A DNA stretch of 64,000 nucleotides, taken from positions 4,052,591 to 4,116,590 of the forward strand of contig RPFO01000156.1 in assembly GCA_009746045.1 (NCBI GenBank), in the 5' to 3' direction. The notes under the pieces are model-generated. The model saw nothing but the letters and a program-made list of their open reading frames with translations, ran no database searches and was not told the origin of the DNA. Shown here in pieces: positions 35,261 through 47,854 of this stretch (positions are counted from its first letter, which is position 1; each line of letters opens with the position of its first letter). The position numbers were made by a program, and so were the translations under genes. This stretch comes from Mesostigma viride. Its lineage: Eukaryota; Streptophyta; Mesostigmatophyceae; Mesostigmatales; Mesostigmataceae.

Positions 35261-36634
35261 GCATGAAGTCAACGTTAGCCATGCATGGCCTCACGTTGCA
35301 TCACTTGCATTGCATGGGTAGTTTGCATGAGGCAGCTTCCATCTCGTTGTCAGCAACTGAAAAGGCTCTTTCTTTACTTTAATGAATGAGCAACAACGTT
35401 GGAAACGTTATCCTATCCCTCTTTAAAACAGTCTTTAAATCAGAAAGACGAGGGCAAATATCTGGACAAGGTGGCAATAACCACTGCAAAATGCACTTGA
35501 GAACGTCTTATTAATCCAGCTCTCTACCCTTTGAGAAGCTGCCTTGCGTTAGCAGCGATCCTGGGCCCTCTAGCTCGCTCACCTCGCTTAATCTGCGCTT
35601 CTTTATGGCTGCCGGGAGATGCGAAGCTTGAACCCAGCGTGTCGTGGCGAGGTCCTCTGCCCGGCCCATCACACCTCGAAACCGCATGCCGACTAATTAA
35701 AAACGATGCCCCCCTTTGCCTTTTGTATCGGGCGTCAAAAGAACGATAAACTCGCTTGGAAAACACTGTCGCAAAGAGCTTTCTACAGGCATTATAAGCA
35801 ATTTTCGCAGTTTTTACCGCACTTATTGCACAGCCGGGAGACCATTAGGGACCTTTGCGCGGAATCTCGTGCACGCCATATGTCCTGCTGGCTTATTGCC
35901 GCAGGCTGGCAGTATAGGAAGGTCGGGCATAGCCTAAAGAGGTAATTATCTGACGATAAAGATATGCATTGCATGACGCAAGAAACAGACGGATTTCGCA
36001 CCCCCCAGTTTATTCACGCAAATGCCGGAAAATTAAAAGCGAAACTCAAAAAACGAAAACACTAACCTCTTCGGGAATATTATAACGAACAAGCTGAGCT
36101 ATCGTGCCGGGTTTTTCGTTTCCTCCCGTATCCAGGACCGTGAGACACGTACCACCGAGAAATCTGGATTTCGCGAAAAAAATTGTGCGCTGCAAAAAAA
36201 ATATTTGCCCCGCTCAATGCCCTCGTCGCAATCACAGCGCATATCATTCCAAACTTATTCCATGGATTAATCGTGATGTAAGCTTTGTTTTGACACCTCA
36301 GGCGGCTGAAATGACGCAGGTTTCAGAACGCTAGCTGATGCTCGACCGCCATGGGTGTTTTCGTCGTTTTCGTCTCTCGCGGCGCGGGAAAAATCTAGAT
36401 CTCGGACGAAATCCGGACAAGAATTTATGTCAAAATTTGGCGGGTTCGCGGTGTTGTGAGGCTGCGTTGCGTGGAGGAGCGTTTGCTCGTCATATATTGC
36501 GTAATAGCTTCGGAAAATTATATCAGCGTGTGCGTCTTAGAAAGACGAAGCGATTGTGATATTCACAGCCGAATTTGGTGCCAAAACGTGAAAGTTATGA
36601 GCTCCGCCGTCAGCCATGGCTATCTCGTGGCTCG
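35261..36634. other. No gene recognised; dispersed repeat S copy 2 at 36440-36610
   Basis: Several short frames without family motifs. 36440-36610 is related to 27830-27990 (gcgtcttagaaagacg stem, aatttggtgcc, gagctccgccgtcagcca). Confidence 0.4.
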
Positions 36635-36935
36635 TGGCTCGTTGGGACTCCCCATGGATTATGCATTAAGAATCTAGCCAAGCTCTGCCTATGCAGAGAG
36701 CTATGTACTCTCTGCTGAGAAGCCATGCTCTAGCCATTGTTTAGCCATGATAATCTTCCACCCCATGCCAGGCTTTCTTAGGTAGGTATACATCATGGTG
36801 GTGCAGGTGCACTTTGTGCAACCAGAGCAGGTGTAGTTTACACCCTACCCTTGCAGGAAGTAGCCCAGAATGTATTAAAAGCCATACGCCCCTTCTCAGG
36901 GATATGTGCTACATGTACTCCCAACGGAGATATCA
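36635..36935 (+). repeat. SINE-like short retroposon copy
   Basis: Third short copy, from gggactccccatggat to the ctcccaacggag hairpin at 36920-36931. The AT tail is replaced by a segment that matches, in reverse, 790-840. Confidence 0.65.
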
Positions 36936-37858
36936 AGGAGACAACCAGCCAGGCCAGAAATCGGGAGAATCCGGACCATGGTAGCTCGAGCCTGCCGTTA
37001 TCTTGTCCGCGTTTTCGAGTCGTTCAGGATGATGAATATGAATGGAAATGGAAATGTGTAGCCTTGCGCATTGAAATTATCAAGGAGACATTATGGCTGG
37101 CTTACGTGTATAGAGCGACTAGATGACCTAGACGGTGGGGCCGGAGATATGTTTCAATTTAATTTCATTTAATGCTCCCCACGGAACTAACGATTTTCCA
37201 ACGCCGGTGTAATTAATTAATTAATTAATTGAACTCGTGCTCCCGTTGGGGAGAATGCCGGTGTAAGGACCAACATATACTTGTCGGAAAGGATCGATCT
37301 TAAGGGTGCTTGGTTGGTCCGGTTGCAGTGCATGCACCGATAGCCTCGACTAGATCAACTAGGCACAGTTCTCTTCATCAACACTGTGCAGATCTATTAG
37401 CAGATGCTTATTCATAAAAAATTCCTTTATTTATATAATGTGTACACAGAAAGGGCGTACCCGACACAGTGACACAATAACATGCCTCAGTCGCGCGCAT
37501 GAGGTAATGGGTTGGTGCATACTGTGCAATGCTTCGGAAGTTTGGAAGCTTATCCAAGGAGCATCATTTGCTTGCATCGCAAGTCACTCCCAGCACAGTA
37601 TGATGCGGTTCAAGCAGCCATACAGCCGATCAGAACATAGTCAAGGTAGGTCACTTATTCATCTCAAGTCTGGAATTCTGAAATACATTTGTCCAGTCTA
37701 TAAACAGGTGGCAGTGGATTGAGGTACAGTCGGTCTCGCCAGAAAATGCTTGCCAGTAAAACGACCACCCGGCCCAATCCATGGGAGGTGCGTGACTAGG
37801 TCTCTTTCTTCATGGCAGCCAGCTGCCCCGCCATGGCCCCACCATACGTGGCCTGCGT
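36936..37858. other. No gene; TTAATTAA tract and CYP38 3' flank
   Basis: 37205-37250 is (TTAA)n with ctcccgttggggag, the reverse of 23608-23640. The last 150 bp should be the 3' untranslated region of the minus-strand CYP38 gene. Confidence 0.45.
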
Positions 37859-40800
37859 CTACTTGCCGGGCACAAAGAACTCCTCGCCCTGCACCACCTT
37901 CATGCTCTCGATGATGTCCCCCACCGACAGCTTGCCGCAGAGCTCCTCGTTCTCCGTCAGGTAGCCAAACACGGCGTAGCGCCCGTCCAGGATGTTGGCC
38001 TGGCTGGGAGTCAGCTCGCTCTCCTTGAGAAGCCAGAAGACCTGGCTGCTTGCCGAGTTGTTGTCAAACTCCTGCGCGGGGCAGACGCATGACGAACCAT
38101 CGATGGCCAACACAGACCGCAAGAGCATGTTGCGAAGGCAGCAAAGATAGTAAGCGGCCCATTGCCAGGGACAGCAGCGCATGTGTCAAGCACCATTAGC
38201 AGTCTTGGCCGTGCCCCATGCGTCGCGTGGCCGGGGTTGTGGAACAGAGCATATAAACAACGGCCTGCAAGCAGGCCAGGCACATGCTGAAACTCCAGCG
38301 CGACAGGCACCGGAAACCCACGTAGAGTCTCATTGCGTACGCAGCCCAGGAGCCCCAGGGCGTAGGGGCAGGGTGGGACCGCACACGACGCGCAGATGCA
38401 CTGCTGCGCCGTGGTCTAACCAGCTAGAGAGAGAAAGCATCCTCCCAACGTTGTCTTCCACCTACGCAATCTTGCCATCCACTCGCTCCAATAGAGGGCA
38501 AACAGGGAACAAGACCGCAGCACGGCCCAGCAGCGCTCCATGCATGACATCCACCACGCATGGCCACAACCTCCCACCACGCATGGCCACAACCTCCCAC
38601 CACGCATGACCCCACTCACCCACCACGCATGACCACACACATCCATCCAACGTGGCGGATCATCAGCCACCCACCTCGCGCGCCATTGCCGTTGTCCCGT
38701 ACGCGTTGAAGGGGAGGACGGTGCGCTCGCGGAAACGGCCCAGCTCCTGCACAGCACCAAGAGGGGTGGGGGGGAGGGAAATAGGGGGGGGGGGGGGCGA
38801 TGGCACATGAGAAAAACAGGGGGGCATTCGCGAACGATCAAAGTGCAAAGAAGGGAGCGTGACAGGTCACACAACTAGAAGGGAACACTGCGACGCAGGC
38901 AGCGAATGAACATCAGTTGGTGTGTGGCGGTGCGCGCCCACATGATGCCAACAACTATGATGAGTGAATTTTATCATGAGTGTCCTTACAACCCTGTTCA
39001 GGCCAATCGAGCAGTCACCCATCGGCTTGCTCTTACACCGACACCGCCCAAAGACCTCCCCTGGTGTCTCACACCCACGCGGCCATCAACCCTCCCCTCC
39101 AGCACCAGCACCGTCTGCAAGCATGGGGCGTGACCAGCATAAACGTGCGTGCACAAGGCGGCCGCTCACCTCCAGGCTGTCCTCGTAGATGGGTGCCTTG
39201 TCACGCTCCACGCGCACTTCCAGCGGGATCGTGCGCACCTTGCCATTCACCTCAAAGCCCTCTGAGCCCTCCGGCTTGCCAAACTGGACCACGAAGCCGT
39301 CCGCTGCGGGCGCACAGGGCGGGCAGGCACCGGCGTGAGCAGGTGGGCGGGTGCCGCCATGCCGAGGGCAGGGACCAGGGAGTGTCAGCGACCCATATCC
39401 GGCCTTCCTTCAGAGGGAGTAGGAAGGGGGGGAAGGAACAAAAGGCGGGCTGGGAAGGGAAGGCAAAAAGCAGATAGGAGGGGGAGGGCGCAGAAATACT
39501 ACTAAAACTAAGAAATACTACGGCGCTGCAGAAATACCTTCACTACGGCGGCGTATGGCCACAATAAGGAGAGCTGGATCACCACGTGAGGCCTTGAGGT
39601 GCTTGCGCGGGGGAGGTACAACCCATGTCCGCTAATGCAGCGCACTCATCGGGCCTGGCCAGCAGACAGCCAATACACCATTCCCCAGAAACGCTCCGAA
39701 GGCCCTTGCGAACCGCCCTGCCCTGGGCTACCTGCCTACCGTGACGATCCACCGGCCCACGGCCCACGGCCCACGGCCCACGGCCCACGGCCCACGGAGG
39801 GAACGGCTATCCAAACGGAGGAAACACTGGCCCCACGGAAGTAACGGCCACAGGGAGCGTTGGCCCAACAACAGCCACAAACTCAACAAACTACCGTTCA
39901 CTAGCATAAGGATGGCATGTCATGCGGCCAATAGGGTGCCACCGCCCCGTCGCGTCGCGCCCACCTCGTTGGATCTCCACGTTATTGTAGAACCCACGCT
40001 TGACCAGGTCGATGAAGTTGCCACCGGTAACAGGCGCGTTCAGGCCATCCACGGTGAGCACCACCGTCGCGCGGTCGAGCGTGGGGTTGTTGAGGAAGCG
40101 CAGCTTGATCTCCACCTGCGCGCGGCCCTTCAGCAGCGGCATGTCCTTGTACTTGGCAGGGATCTCAAAGGGGAAGCCATTGATCATCGCAAGCTCGATC
40201 CTGGGGGGGGGAGGAGATGGCAGCAATGGGTGGTTGGGCAGGGGTGGGGGTGTTTCAGGGAAGTTAGGCAGGTGGAGGGGCAGGGCCATGGGGGAAAACA
40301 GGGGAGATTGCGTGTAACGGTGGGGGGGGGGGAAGAGCTGCATGAACTGAGACCAAGAGTGTGGAGATCGCAGGGAGGGGAAGACGGTCCCCGAGTGTGT
40401 CAGCACGCGACCACAACAACATCACATTACTTATTGTGGATGCCATCTGGTTGCCCCAATCCAAGGATGGGGGTGACTATGCGCGCTGCCAGAATGCAAA
40501 ATAACCCACCCACGATAGCGCCTGTCCCTAGCACGCATGTGTCGCCAAGCACTACCCATACAGGGCCCCGGACCATGACTACGAGCACCCCTCTGGCCCA
40601 CCCACCCCCCTGACGCCCTGAACCCCTGCCCCCCCTGGCCCCCCCTAGCCCCTTAGCTCCCCCAAGCCCCCCCTTGCCCCCCCTATCCCCCCTGCCCCCC
40701 TTGCCTGCCTGCCCCCCTGCCCCCCTGCCCGCCTGCCCCCCTGCCCCCTGCCCCACCTGCCGACCGAGTCGAGCGCCTTTCGCTGGTACGGCTGCACCAG

Positions 40801-43247
40801 CTCCTTCTTCTGCTTGTCCACCACGTCGGCAAACTCGTCCAGGATCTTGTCCAGCTGGTCCAGCTCCTTGACCGCCCCTGCCCGGTTGGCAGGGGCCACG
40901 GCCTTGAGGATCGCGTCCCTGTCACGTGCCAGGATGGAGCTGCAGTTGCGCACGGCCTGGCAAGCGGGGAGGGGGACGGGGGTGATACCGTGGCATGGGG
41001 GCATAATCGCGAGCGACGCCACAAATGCATGGCTACAGGACATAAGATGGGGCACGCCCATACCCCATGAGATGGGGGCACGCTCATGTGAAGGTGCCAT
41101 GCTGGCACTACGTGGGCACAAGGCAGCAAGCCAGCAGTGGGGCGGTACGGGTACACCACCAAGAGTGGATTACGGCCCTGTGCCAGCTGGCACCACAACA
41201 GCACGTGCATAAGAACAAGATAAAGACAGCGCCAAGCAGAATAACTCCACACACACCTACCGTGTAAGGAAAGGAGGGGGGACCCCCCCCCCTAAAATCA
41301 GACCCGAGCACGCTCGCTCTACTGGCCCAGTGCGCTGCCTGTTGCCAGCCAAAGTGGAAAATGGCCGAGTGCGCTCCACGAGCAAACGGGCTGCGCCGGG
41401 TTGAACACGGCTTCTTTGGGAGTGTGCTACAAGCTACGTTGCTTGTACGACACGTGGCACTTTTGATAGCAGCTTTTAGTAGTAGCTCTTAGCAGAAGCT
41501 CTTCGCAGGAGCTATTAGAAGCAGCTCCTAATAGCAGCAGTTCATAGTGTTGTACTGCAGTGCTCCGGTTTCAGGCCGGTCGATGGTATCAGCCGGTGCG
41601 AGGGTTGGTTGCAAATTGCAAGACCGGCGTTAACAGCAAATGACGAATGCCTGACGCCTAAAGGTTTATACGTCCTGCTTATAGAGTCAACCAATATTGC
41701 TCAGTTCTCAGCGTAAGTAGTAAGTACAGCAGGTTCAAAGCTGACTCCTGCACCAAAAATCAAACGCCGGACCGAGCTAGTGGGATTACCAGAGCGCACT
41801 CCCCTCCCTGAAATCAGGCGCCAGACTGGCGGGAAGAGTACACTCCTGAAACTTTTCCTTGGCGCCGCTTTCAAATAATTCGACCAGAGTGCGCTCCCTT
41901 GCCAATATTCTGGCGCCGGAGCCGTTTTTGCCGGTTTTGGGAGCTCGCTTGACGTCCCGAGGTGCTGCGCCGGATCAGGGCCAGAGTGTGCTGTTTTGAC
42001 TGGATGTCCCCCCTCATGCAAGGAAAGGACTCCGGCTGATGATTCCGCACCTTTTTTTGTTTAGGTATCCTTAACTGTCGACAGTCAACAGTCAACTGCC
42101 CACGTGCACCAGCACCCTGACCAAGGGTGACCCTGCGCCCTGGCTCACCCATGCTCCTAGGCTGCAATCATACACTACCAACTGATTATTGCAGGGTCAC
42201 CTTGGAGTATCCACAACTGTAGACACGCTTGCACACCACCGCGTGCGCATGGTTCGTTTGGCCTCGGGGTCCGCGAGGTTTGCATACCTCGTACACAAGA
42301 GCACAGTTAGGTGAACCAGAGGAACTCTGCCAGAATGATCCCTCGACAATGTGCTGGCAGCTGTGCATCTTCCCCTTTATTGCAGCTGGCTTGCTTGTTT
42401 CCTAGCTTGGGATGATGCCTGCATGGCAGGGATCCCTAGGTCACGTACATGTGGTCAACGGTCCGTGCACTGCTGGCACACGTCCATCTAAAGAGGATGC
42501 GCAACACGCCCCAAACAGTGTAAACATGGTTCTTTCGAACACAGAAAGGAGGCCACGGTAGCGGGCACACCGTTGGCAGGCACATCGGCGCTTGCGGGCA
42601 ACGGTACTGTAGCAGCAGAAAACGGTAGCAAGCAGGGACCCACCTGGGAGACCCCGGAGAAGCGGACACCAGGGACCTTGAGGTCATCGTTGATCTTCAT
42701 CAGGCTCGCCTCGCACTGCCTAATTTTCGGGTTGTCAAAAGGAAGGGCGGCGCGCAGGAGAGCCCGTGGGTCCTTCTCGGGATCGCCAGCAGTGAGGGCG
42801 GCGAGCTCCGAGATGGCGGGGTTCGGCATGGCGGGGTTCGCCAGCGCAGCCATGTTCCCATTGCTGAAAAGAGGAGCAAGGGTAACTGCAGCGCCAGCCA
42901 GGGCTAGCCCACACGAGCGTAGGATCTGTGACGGCCCCAGTCTGGCGGCCTGCCATTCCGGGCACAAGCCAGTGCGACGCACGAGCTTCGAAACAGAAAG
43001 GTAAACAAGGGAAGCCAAGCCAAAAAATCATTCTTTGCAAGACAGCGCTGCGGATAGTAAGAGGGAAAAATGCACGGCATGTCTGTTGTTTTACCTCGCC
43101 AGAGTTCACGGGTGCCTCATGCAGGCAAGTAGTGTCACATCGAGAGGCTAGGGTTGCGGGCTTCGAACTGCGTGGGCGCAGGCTCTTCCCACAAAACTTG
43201 GATTCCCCGACACGGCACGACACCAGGTTTACCAGACTGGCGGGCAT
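37859..43247 (-). CDS. CYP38: Thylakoid-lumen cyclophilin CYP38/TLP40, seven exons
   Basis: Cyclophilin-like protein of the thylakoid lumen needed for photosystem II assembly in plants. Proposed exons on the minus strand: 43247-43095, 42985-42644, 40956-40757, 40200-39965, 39303-39170, 38746-38675 and 38071-37859 (TAG). All junctions are GT-AG and phases fit, giving 449 residues against 437 in Arabidopsis. Residues 1-51 are a Ser/Arg-rich plastid transit region. Residues 76-91 are a hydrophobic lumen-targeting stretch ending at ALA about residue 100. The helical N-domain runs to about residue 235 ([20 protein letters not shown]). The cyclophilin domain has [61 protein letters not shown] and [15 protein letters not shown]. 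The final [17 protein letters not shown] and [11 protein letters not shown] match the family end. Ordinary catalytic cyclophilin residues are replaced, as known for this family. Confidence 0.92.
38535..38645. repeat. Short tandem repeat in CYP38 intron 6
   Basis: About five imperfect 20-bp units of ccaccacgcatggccacaac between exons 6 and 7. The frames with repeated 'CGHAWW' are produced by it and are not genes. Confidence 0.75.
39755..39796. repeat. 7-bp tandem repeat in CYP38 intron 4
   Basis: Six units of cccacgg in a row between exons 4 and 5. Neighbouring intron DNA has no coding signal. Confidence 0.75.
40595..40756 (-). repeat. G-rich start of CYP38 intron 3
   Basis: On the transcribed RNA strand the intron begins gtggggcaggg and continues with many ggggcagg/gggcagg units directly after the 5' splice site at 40757/40756. 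Runs of four or more G at short spacing could form G-quadruplexes in DNA or pre-mRNA. Confidence 0.75.
40957..42643. other. CYP38 intron 2, 1.7 kb, no gene inside
   Basis: Largest intron of the gene. Contains imprecise repeats of agcagctcttagtag (41465-41550) and of an agtgcgctcc motif near 41320-41990. No transposon ends or domain-bearing frame were found. Confidence 0.5.
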
Positions 43248-43853
43248 TTTGTCTAAAATTAAACTGGTTCGCTTGCGTACCTTGACTTATTCCGGGATAT
43301 GGCTGCAATCAGCAATGCGCTCTGCTGCTGCTAGCTGCTGACTTGGGTCGTTTATTTCGCACATCATCACGTCGCCCGTTGTTACGGGATGATCCGGATA
43401 AGTGGCAAACTGAGGAAAAGTGTGTGACGCGTCACCCTAGGATATTTGCGGGTGGCGTCTGTCCGATCATCGCGCGACAAAGGAACTACAGTCATACCCG
43501 CGTTAAGTTACGATTCTTAAGGTTACGTTCCCGCGTTAAGTTACGACGCCGAAGTTTGGGCGGCGACCGTAACTTAAGCCGGGGTGCCACCGTAACTTCA
43601 CCCGGGTATGGCCCAATTTGAAGGCGTAACCTGGGCGTAAGGCCACTTTTACCGCAAAAATGGACAAGTCCGGACGAAGGAACCCGCCAACTGTGATGGT
43701 TTTGCAATGACTGTGACGTTTCGGCGGCGAATTATACAACTGATCTCAACTGATAAAAATCCTTTTAGCCAGGTGCATGCAGGTTGCCCGCAATGAGGCA
43801 AGTCACATCACACTAGTGTACCGTCATGCCGAAAGCACAGAAGCCAAGAGGGT
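43248..43853. repeat. CYP38 upstream region; repeat R hairpin copy at 43495-43600
   Basis: 43535-43577 carries ttaagttacgacgcc - spacer - ggcggcgaccgtaacttaa, with further cgcgttaagttacg copies just before it. The first 200 bp upstream of the CYP38 ATG may hold its promoter; no TATA box is clear. The Ty3 element starts at 43854. Confidence 0.6.
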
Positions 43854-44424
43854 TGTTACGCCGCGGATATCTACCTCCACCTCTACCTCTAATGGGCCTG
43901 ATACTACCTAAACTGGTCAGGCCTCCTCTACTCAAACCTCTGGCGAAAGACGAACGTGACGGAGCTGGTCTCAATGCATTAACGTATGTGTTACTATAAT
44001 ACGCCATACAACCATTTACCAACACCCGTTTACTCCAGGAATAGAGGAAGGAAACACAACTACACTGCCGTGACCCAAGCCTAAATGTGTTAATTCATTT
44101 AACACACGCCGAGTGCACACACGAGGGGTAGAGCGTGCATAAATGGTCACCAACGGTCCAACACGCTCGGGCCGACATGGCCCTCGCCTACAGATGCACG
44201 CTGGTCCACTACATCTACAGATGCACGCTGGTCCACTACATTATCAAAGGATCAGGACCACTAGTAAAGTACGCGGCGCGGCGCCCCAAAGGCACCCAAT
44301 GTACCACGGTACTGTTACGAGGACAATAGTGTCCCGGTAGGAGCTACACGTAAACCTAGGGACAACCGAGGCAAAAGACCTAATTTACGTCCGTAACTAC
44401 AACGAATTGTTACGCGACGTAACA
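43854..44424 (-). repeat. 3' LTR of the Ty3 element
   Basis: 571 bp, TGTTACG...CGTAACA. Contains a 25-bp internal tandem duplication (cagatgcacgctggtccact) near 44192-44240 that is also present in the other LTR, so it predates insertion. Confidence 0.93.
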
Positions 44425-44440
44425 CCTCCCCCCCCACAAA
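44425..44440 (-). promoter_or_regulatory. Polypurine tract of the Ty3 element
   Basis: Read on the minus strand, GTGGGGGGGGGAGG abuts the 3' LTR start TGTTACG. This is the expected plus-strand primer position and confirms minus-strand orientation. Confidence 0.8.
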
Positions 44441-44792
44441 GGTAGGGAGCCCTCTCCCTACGCACAGGGAGGAAACAAAGGAGTAGGAAACCTAATGCAC
44501 CCAGCACACACCAACACAATCGGCAGGCCATCCAAGATACAAAGCACCAATAGTTCACACGGTCTCCACCTCCACGCCGGGTGGTGTAGGGTTAGCCAGC
44601 ACCAAGCCTGGTGGTAGGTTCCCCTAACTGCCTGGAACAAAGTCCTTGCCGGGGGGAACGGCACTGGGCAGGACACACAGAGTAAACAAATCAGCACCAA
44701 GGACCAAGAACGACCAGTCAACTGGCCAGAATGGAGGGCGACTCTATATACCGGAGGGACAACACCCTCAGGTCGGGCCTAAGGCCCTCTAT

Positions 44793-45923
44793 CTAATGGC
44801 CATCCGTCTGGTAGGTACCACGGGAGGCCAGCAGGACATCCAGGTACGCCTGGTAGTGAGACACATCCTCAGCATTGTCGTGCCTATCTACAGTGAGGAA
44901 AACATCGGCCCACACGCCGTCAGGAAAAAGACCCAGGAAGGCCCAGTAATACCTATGCTGCGTAAGAACGACCTGGCCCCGGGCCCAGTCCAGGAAACCA
45001 CAGGCAAAGAGGCGTAGGAAAGGCTCTACCGCGATCAGGCAGAGAGCCCGCAGGAGCAGGCGATGGTACCGGATCCGAGGGCGCATACCCGTCGGGAAAA
45101 ACAGATCTACCAGGGGCTCCACGTTGGAAGGCCACAACCGGATATGCCGAATCTCGCGGGAGCGCCACCGGCGGGCACACTGTCGCGACCCGAACGTCTC
45201 GAGGTAGTCGCTGGCCCGGGGAGGAGGATGACCCCGAGAGTCCAAACCCTGGCCCGGGATGGGCGCTGGACGACGGGCATCCCACTCTAGGATGGGCTGA
45301 AGGACCGTGCTGTACGTGGCACCCGGCACCACAGGAAACTCTACCGTAAGGGCATCTGAGGCCGTAATGCCCAGAGGCGGAGGGTAAGCCCACTGGAACC
45401 CGCCGTAGGTGTCCAAGTCATTGTGGCGCCTAGCCCAGCGATACAGGACGCGCCGCACCAGGATCTCACCCTGGAACACCGGATCAGCTAAAATAACCAT
45501 GTCGAAAGGAGGCCGATCAGTCTCAATTACTGGTAGGCCACGGTCCCGCGGCGCCCGACACACCTGGGAGAACCCGTAGGACATGGGCGAGATGGCAAGC
45601 TCGGCGGAGGCGCGCGGCAGGTCACACTGGCGACAAGCGAGCGCAGACATACCATACCCAAAGACAGGCGTGTCGCGCGACTCCGGAGTCGCATGCACCA
45701 CAGAAGGGGCCCGATCCCGATCGCCCTCTGACAACTCCCGAAGGGAATCGGCAGCGCGGGTGGCGCGCGGGTCAGAGACACTGGACCGAACAACCGCAGC
45801 CAAAGACCGCGGGGCCGAAGGGACAGGGGCTGTAACAGAATAAAATGGTGGTCTCTGCTCCACTAAATGCACAGATCTTTTACCTCCTGTCATTAAAGAC
45901 AGAACGGACTTATCAAACCCCAA
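44793..45923 (-). CDS. Ty3 element ORF4, unknown function
   Basis: Intact frame of up to 376 codons, the last ORF before the 3' LTR. A standard ATG (MTGGKRSVHLVEQRPPF) lies at 45893. The N-terminal 80 residues are Ser/Arg-rich. The rest looks folded: DMVILADPVFQGEILVRRVL, HNDLDTYGGFQWAYPPPLG, and a hydrophobic LLLRALCLIAVEPFLRLFAC stretch near residue 300, then DGVWADVFLTVDRHDN. A single hydrophobic segment and the position after pol recall an envelope gene, but no signal peptide or Cys pattern supports that. A sequence resembling a 3' splice site (tattctgttacag) lies just inside the frame. I do not recognise the family. Confidence 0.6.
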   Translation of the reverse strand: MGFDKSVLSLMTGGKRSVHLVEQRPPFYSVTAPVPSAPRSLAAVVRSSVSDPRATRAADSLRELSEGDRDRAPSVVHATPESRDTPVFGYGMSALACRQCDLPRASAELAISPMSYGFSQVCRAPRDRGLPVIETDRPPFDMVILADPVFQGEILVRRVLYRWARRHNDLDTYGGFQWAYPPPLGITASDALTVEFPVVPGATYSTVLQPILEWDARRPAPIPGQGLDSRGHPPPRASDYLETFGSRQCARRWRSREIRHIRLWPSNVEPLVDLFFPTGMRPRIRYHRLLLRALCLIAVEPFLRLFACGFLDWARGQVVLTQHRYYWAFLGLFPDGVWADVFLTVDRHDNAEDVSHYQAYLDVLLASRGTYQTDGH

Positions 45924-46508
45924 GAGACAGGGGAGATTCCTAGCACTCTCCAGGAATCGTAGAGGGTGGTCGTTTCCCGTCTAGAGGCCTCTCCTACGAG
46001 ACGGTACTCACGCGATAGAGAGCGGTGGTCCCCTTTTGGTCGGGCGTCTCTCTGCTTGTTCATACAGACACAAGACTTCCTGTCTATCGGATATGGCTGT
46101 CCAATAACAGGGCCTGAAGTGAACATGTTTGGTTATTAGAAATAACTTCACATAATTGGGGGTATCCGCGTGATGGCTATGGTGACAAACAGGCAAAGCT
46201 TATGTCCCCGCCGACACAGAGGAGTCCAACGCAATCCTACAGGTCTCAGCCAATCAGAACACAGATGAACCGGTAAGGTTCTCTCTCTGTATGCTTTACA
46301 CCCCTAACTTACGAAAGATACTAACTGACATCAGTCAGATTACACATAGATTCCAAGGTATTGTCCCGTACCGTCCAGGGCCCAACACAAAGGACCATCA
46401 AAAGGGCACTCCGCATATAAGTCCCAAAAAGTCAAGTCAGGCCAGGAATCATTACACTTTGGCCGTACAAAAGACTCAGCCATTTACACTGAACGCTGAA
46501 CTCCAAGT

Positions 46509-47854
46509 TCACGTCCACTTGGATGTAACAGTATACACACTGTCAGAAAATACTGTTACAGGGGCAGACGAAGGGGTAGGAACCGGCACAGGCGCAGACG
46601 GCGCCGGTACAACAGGGGGCCGCGTCGGACCCGATGCCGCAGGGGGTCGCGACGGACCCGCCTCCGCAGCTGGCGCGCCGGTCTCTGGGGGCGGAGCACC
46701 ACCAGGCCACATGTTGAAAATAGGGCCCGTGGGGACAGGCAATCCGGCATACGACTGGTTACCGTCCAAGCTCCAGTCAGGCACCGGGATCCTCTGCGGA
46801 GGACCGCCCTCCCAAAGCCTGGGAAGACCGCCCGGGTCGCTGAAGAAACCCCGCGAGGGCGGCGCTGACGTGGTGGGCGGCTCGGACGCGGCGGCGACGG
46901 GCGCGGCCGCTGGGACGGTGGACTCGCGCCGAGGCGCAGGTACGTCAGTAGCAGGCGCAGAGGTAACCGAAGGCGTAGGAGCCGCAGCAACAGAGGGAGC
47001 CGCAGCCGCCGAGGGCTCGCGCGGCACAGACGGACCCGTAGACGCCGAGGCGACCGAAGGGGAAGGGGGCACAGCTGCGGCAGACACCCCACCTGGCGTG
47101 GCTGGAGCGTGCCCTGGGCCGCCATGAAGGCCCCGAAGGCCGCCGTCAGGGACTGGATCTGCGCCTGCATCGCAGAAACTGTCGCCGAAAGAGGATCAGG
47201 CTCACGACCAGAGCCCAAAGGGGTAGGCTCCACCGATGCGCACAGGACCGACCTCGGTGAAGACGGGACAGGGGAAGGCGCCGACACTGAAGAGGAGGAC
47301 GCCGCAGGGGAGGCCGAATACTCAGGAGAATACTGTGCCTCTACCGGCGCGTCCGTAGGAGTAGGGTCGCCCAATCCTACGCCCGCTGTCTGGTCTGCTA
47401 TCTCCATGAACTCTACTGCCCGTAGAAGGTCGCAGGGGTTCTCATCTATTTCCGCATCACCCTCGGCCGGAAGCCAGGGGAACACATCCCGTAGGCAGGA
47501 GCGGCCCACAGGGGTAGAAAGGTAGGAAAACACCCGGGGGCACTGGAGAACCGCAGCTATCTGTCCCAAGGCTGGACAGCTGGAGCCACATTCTAACAAA
47601 CAGTGCCCGGCATCGTCGAACCCGTGCAAAACAAGCTGATGCGGTTCAGCAGGGGAGGGACCGTACCACGTGACCCCGAAGAGAGCCGCCCTGACTAAAC
47701 CCGCATGCTGGGCCTGGAGGGCCGGATGCACGACGCCACCCGGGAAACTGGACCGTGACACCCAACGGCCCGGAAGGGCCTCGAAGTACAGCTCAGGGTC
47801 CGGTAGGGGCAGGGACGGCAGCGGGCTCTCAGCCGGAGGGGTAGGCTCTGACAT
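46509..47854 (-). CDS. Ty3 element ORF3, unknown function (one frameshift)
   Basis: Starts at ATG 47854 (MSEPTPPAESPLPSLPLPDP). The first 180 residues look folded: YFEALPGRWVSRSSFPGGVV, LFGVTWYGPSPAEPHQLVLH, DDAGHCLLECGSSCPALGQI. A Ser/Pro-rich linker and a helical VSAMQAQIQSLTAAFGAFMA follow. Near 47110-47127 the frame appears to shift into a Pro/Ala/Ser-rich tail (46509-47087) that ends in VFSDSVYTVTSKWT. A good 3' splice-site-like sequence (cccctcccctccgcag) ends a few bases before the ATG, so expression from a spliced RNA is possible. A Gag-like or structural role is only a guess. No known family recognised. Confidence 0.55.

Noticed and set aside
38416-38874. 152-codon minus frame with repeated CGHAWW
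   Set aside because: Produced by a 20-bp intronic repeat in CYP38; only the 38746-38675 part, in a different reading, is exon 6.
44793-45923. ORF4 of the Ty3 element as an envelope glycoprotein
   Set aside because: Position fits, but no signal peptide, furin-like site, paired Cys pattern or C-terminal anchor is visible; kept as unknown.
46291-47127. 278-codon Gly/Ala-rich plus-strand frame inside the Ty3 element
   Set aside because: Antisense of the Pro/Ala-rich tail of ORF3; all other element genes are on the minus strand.
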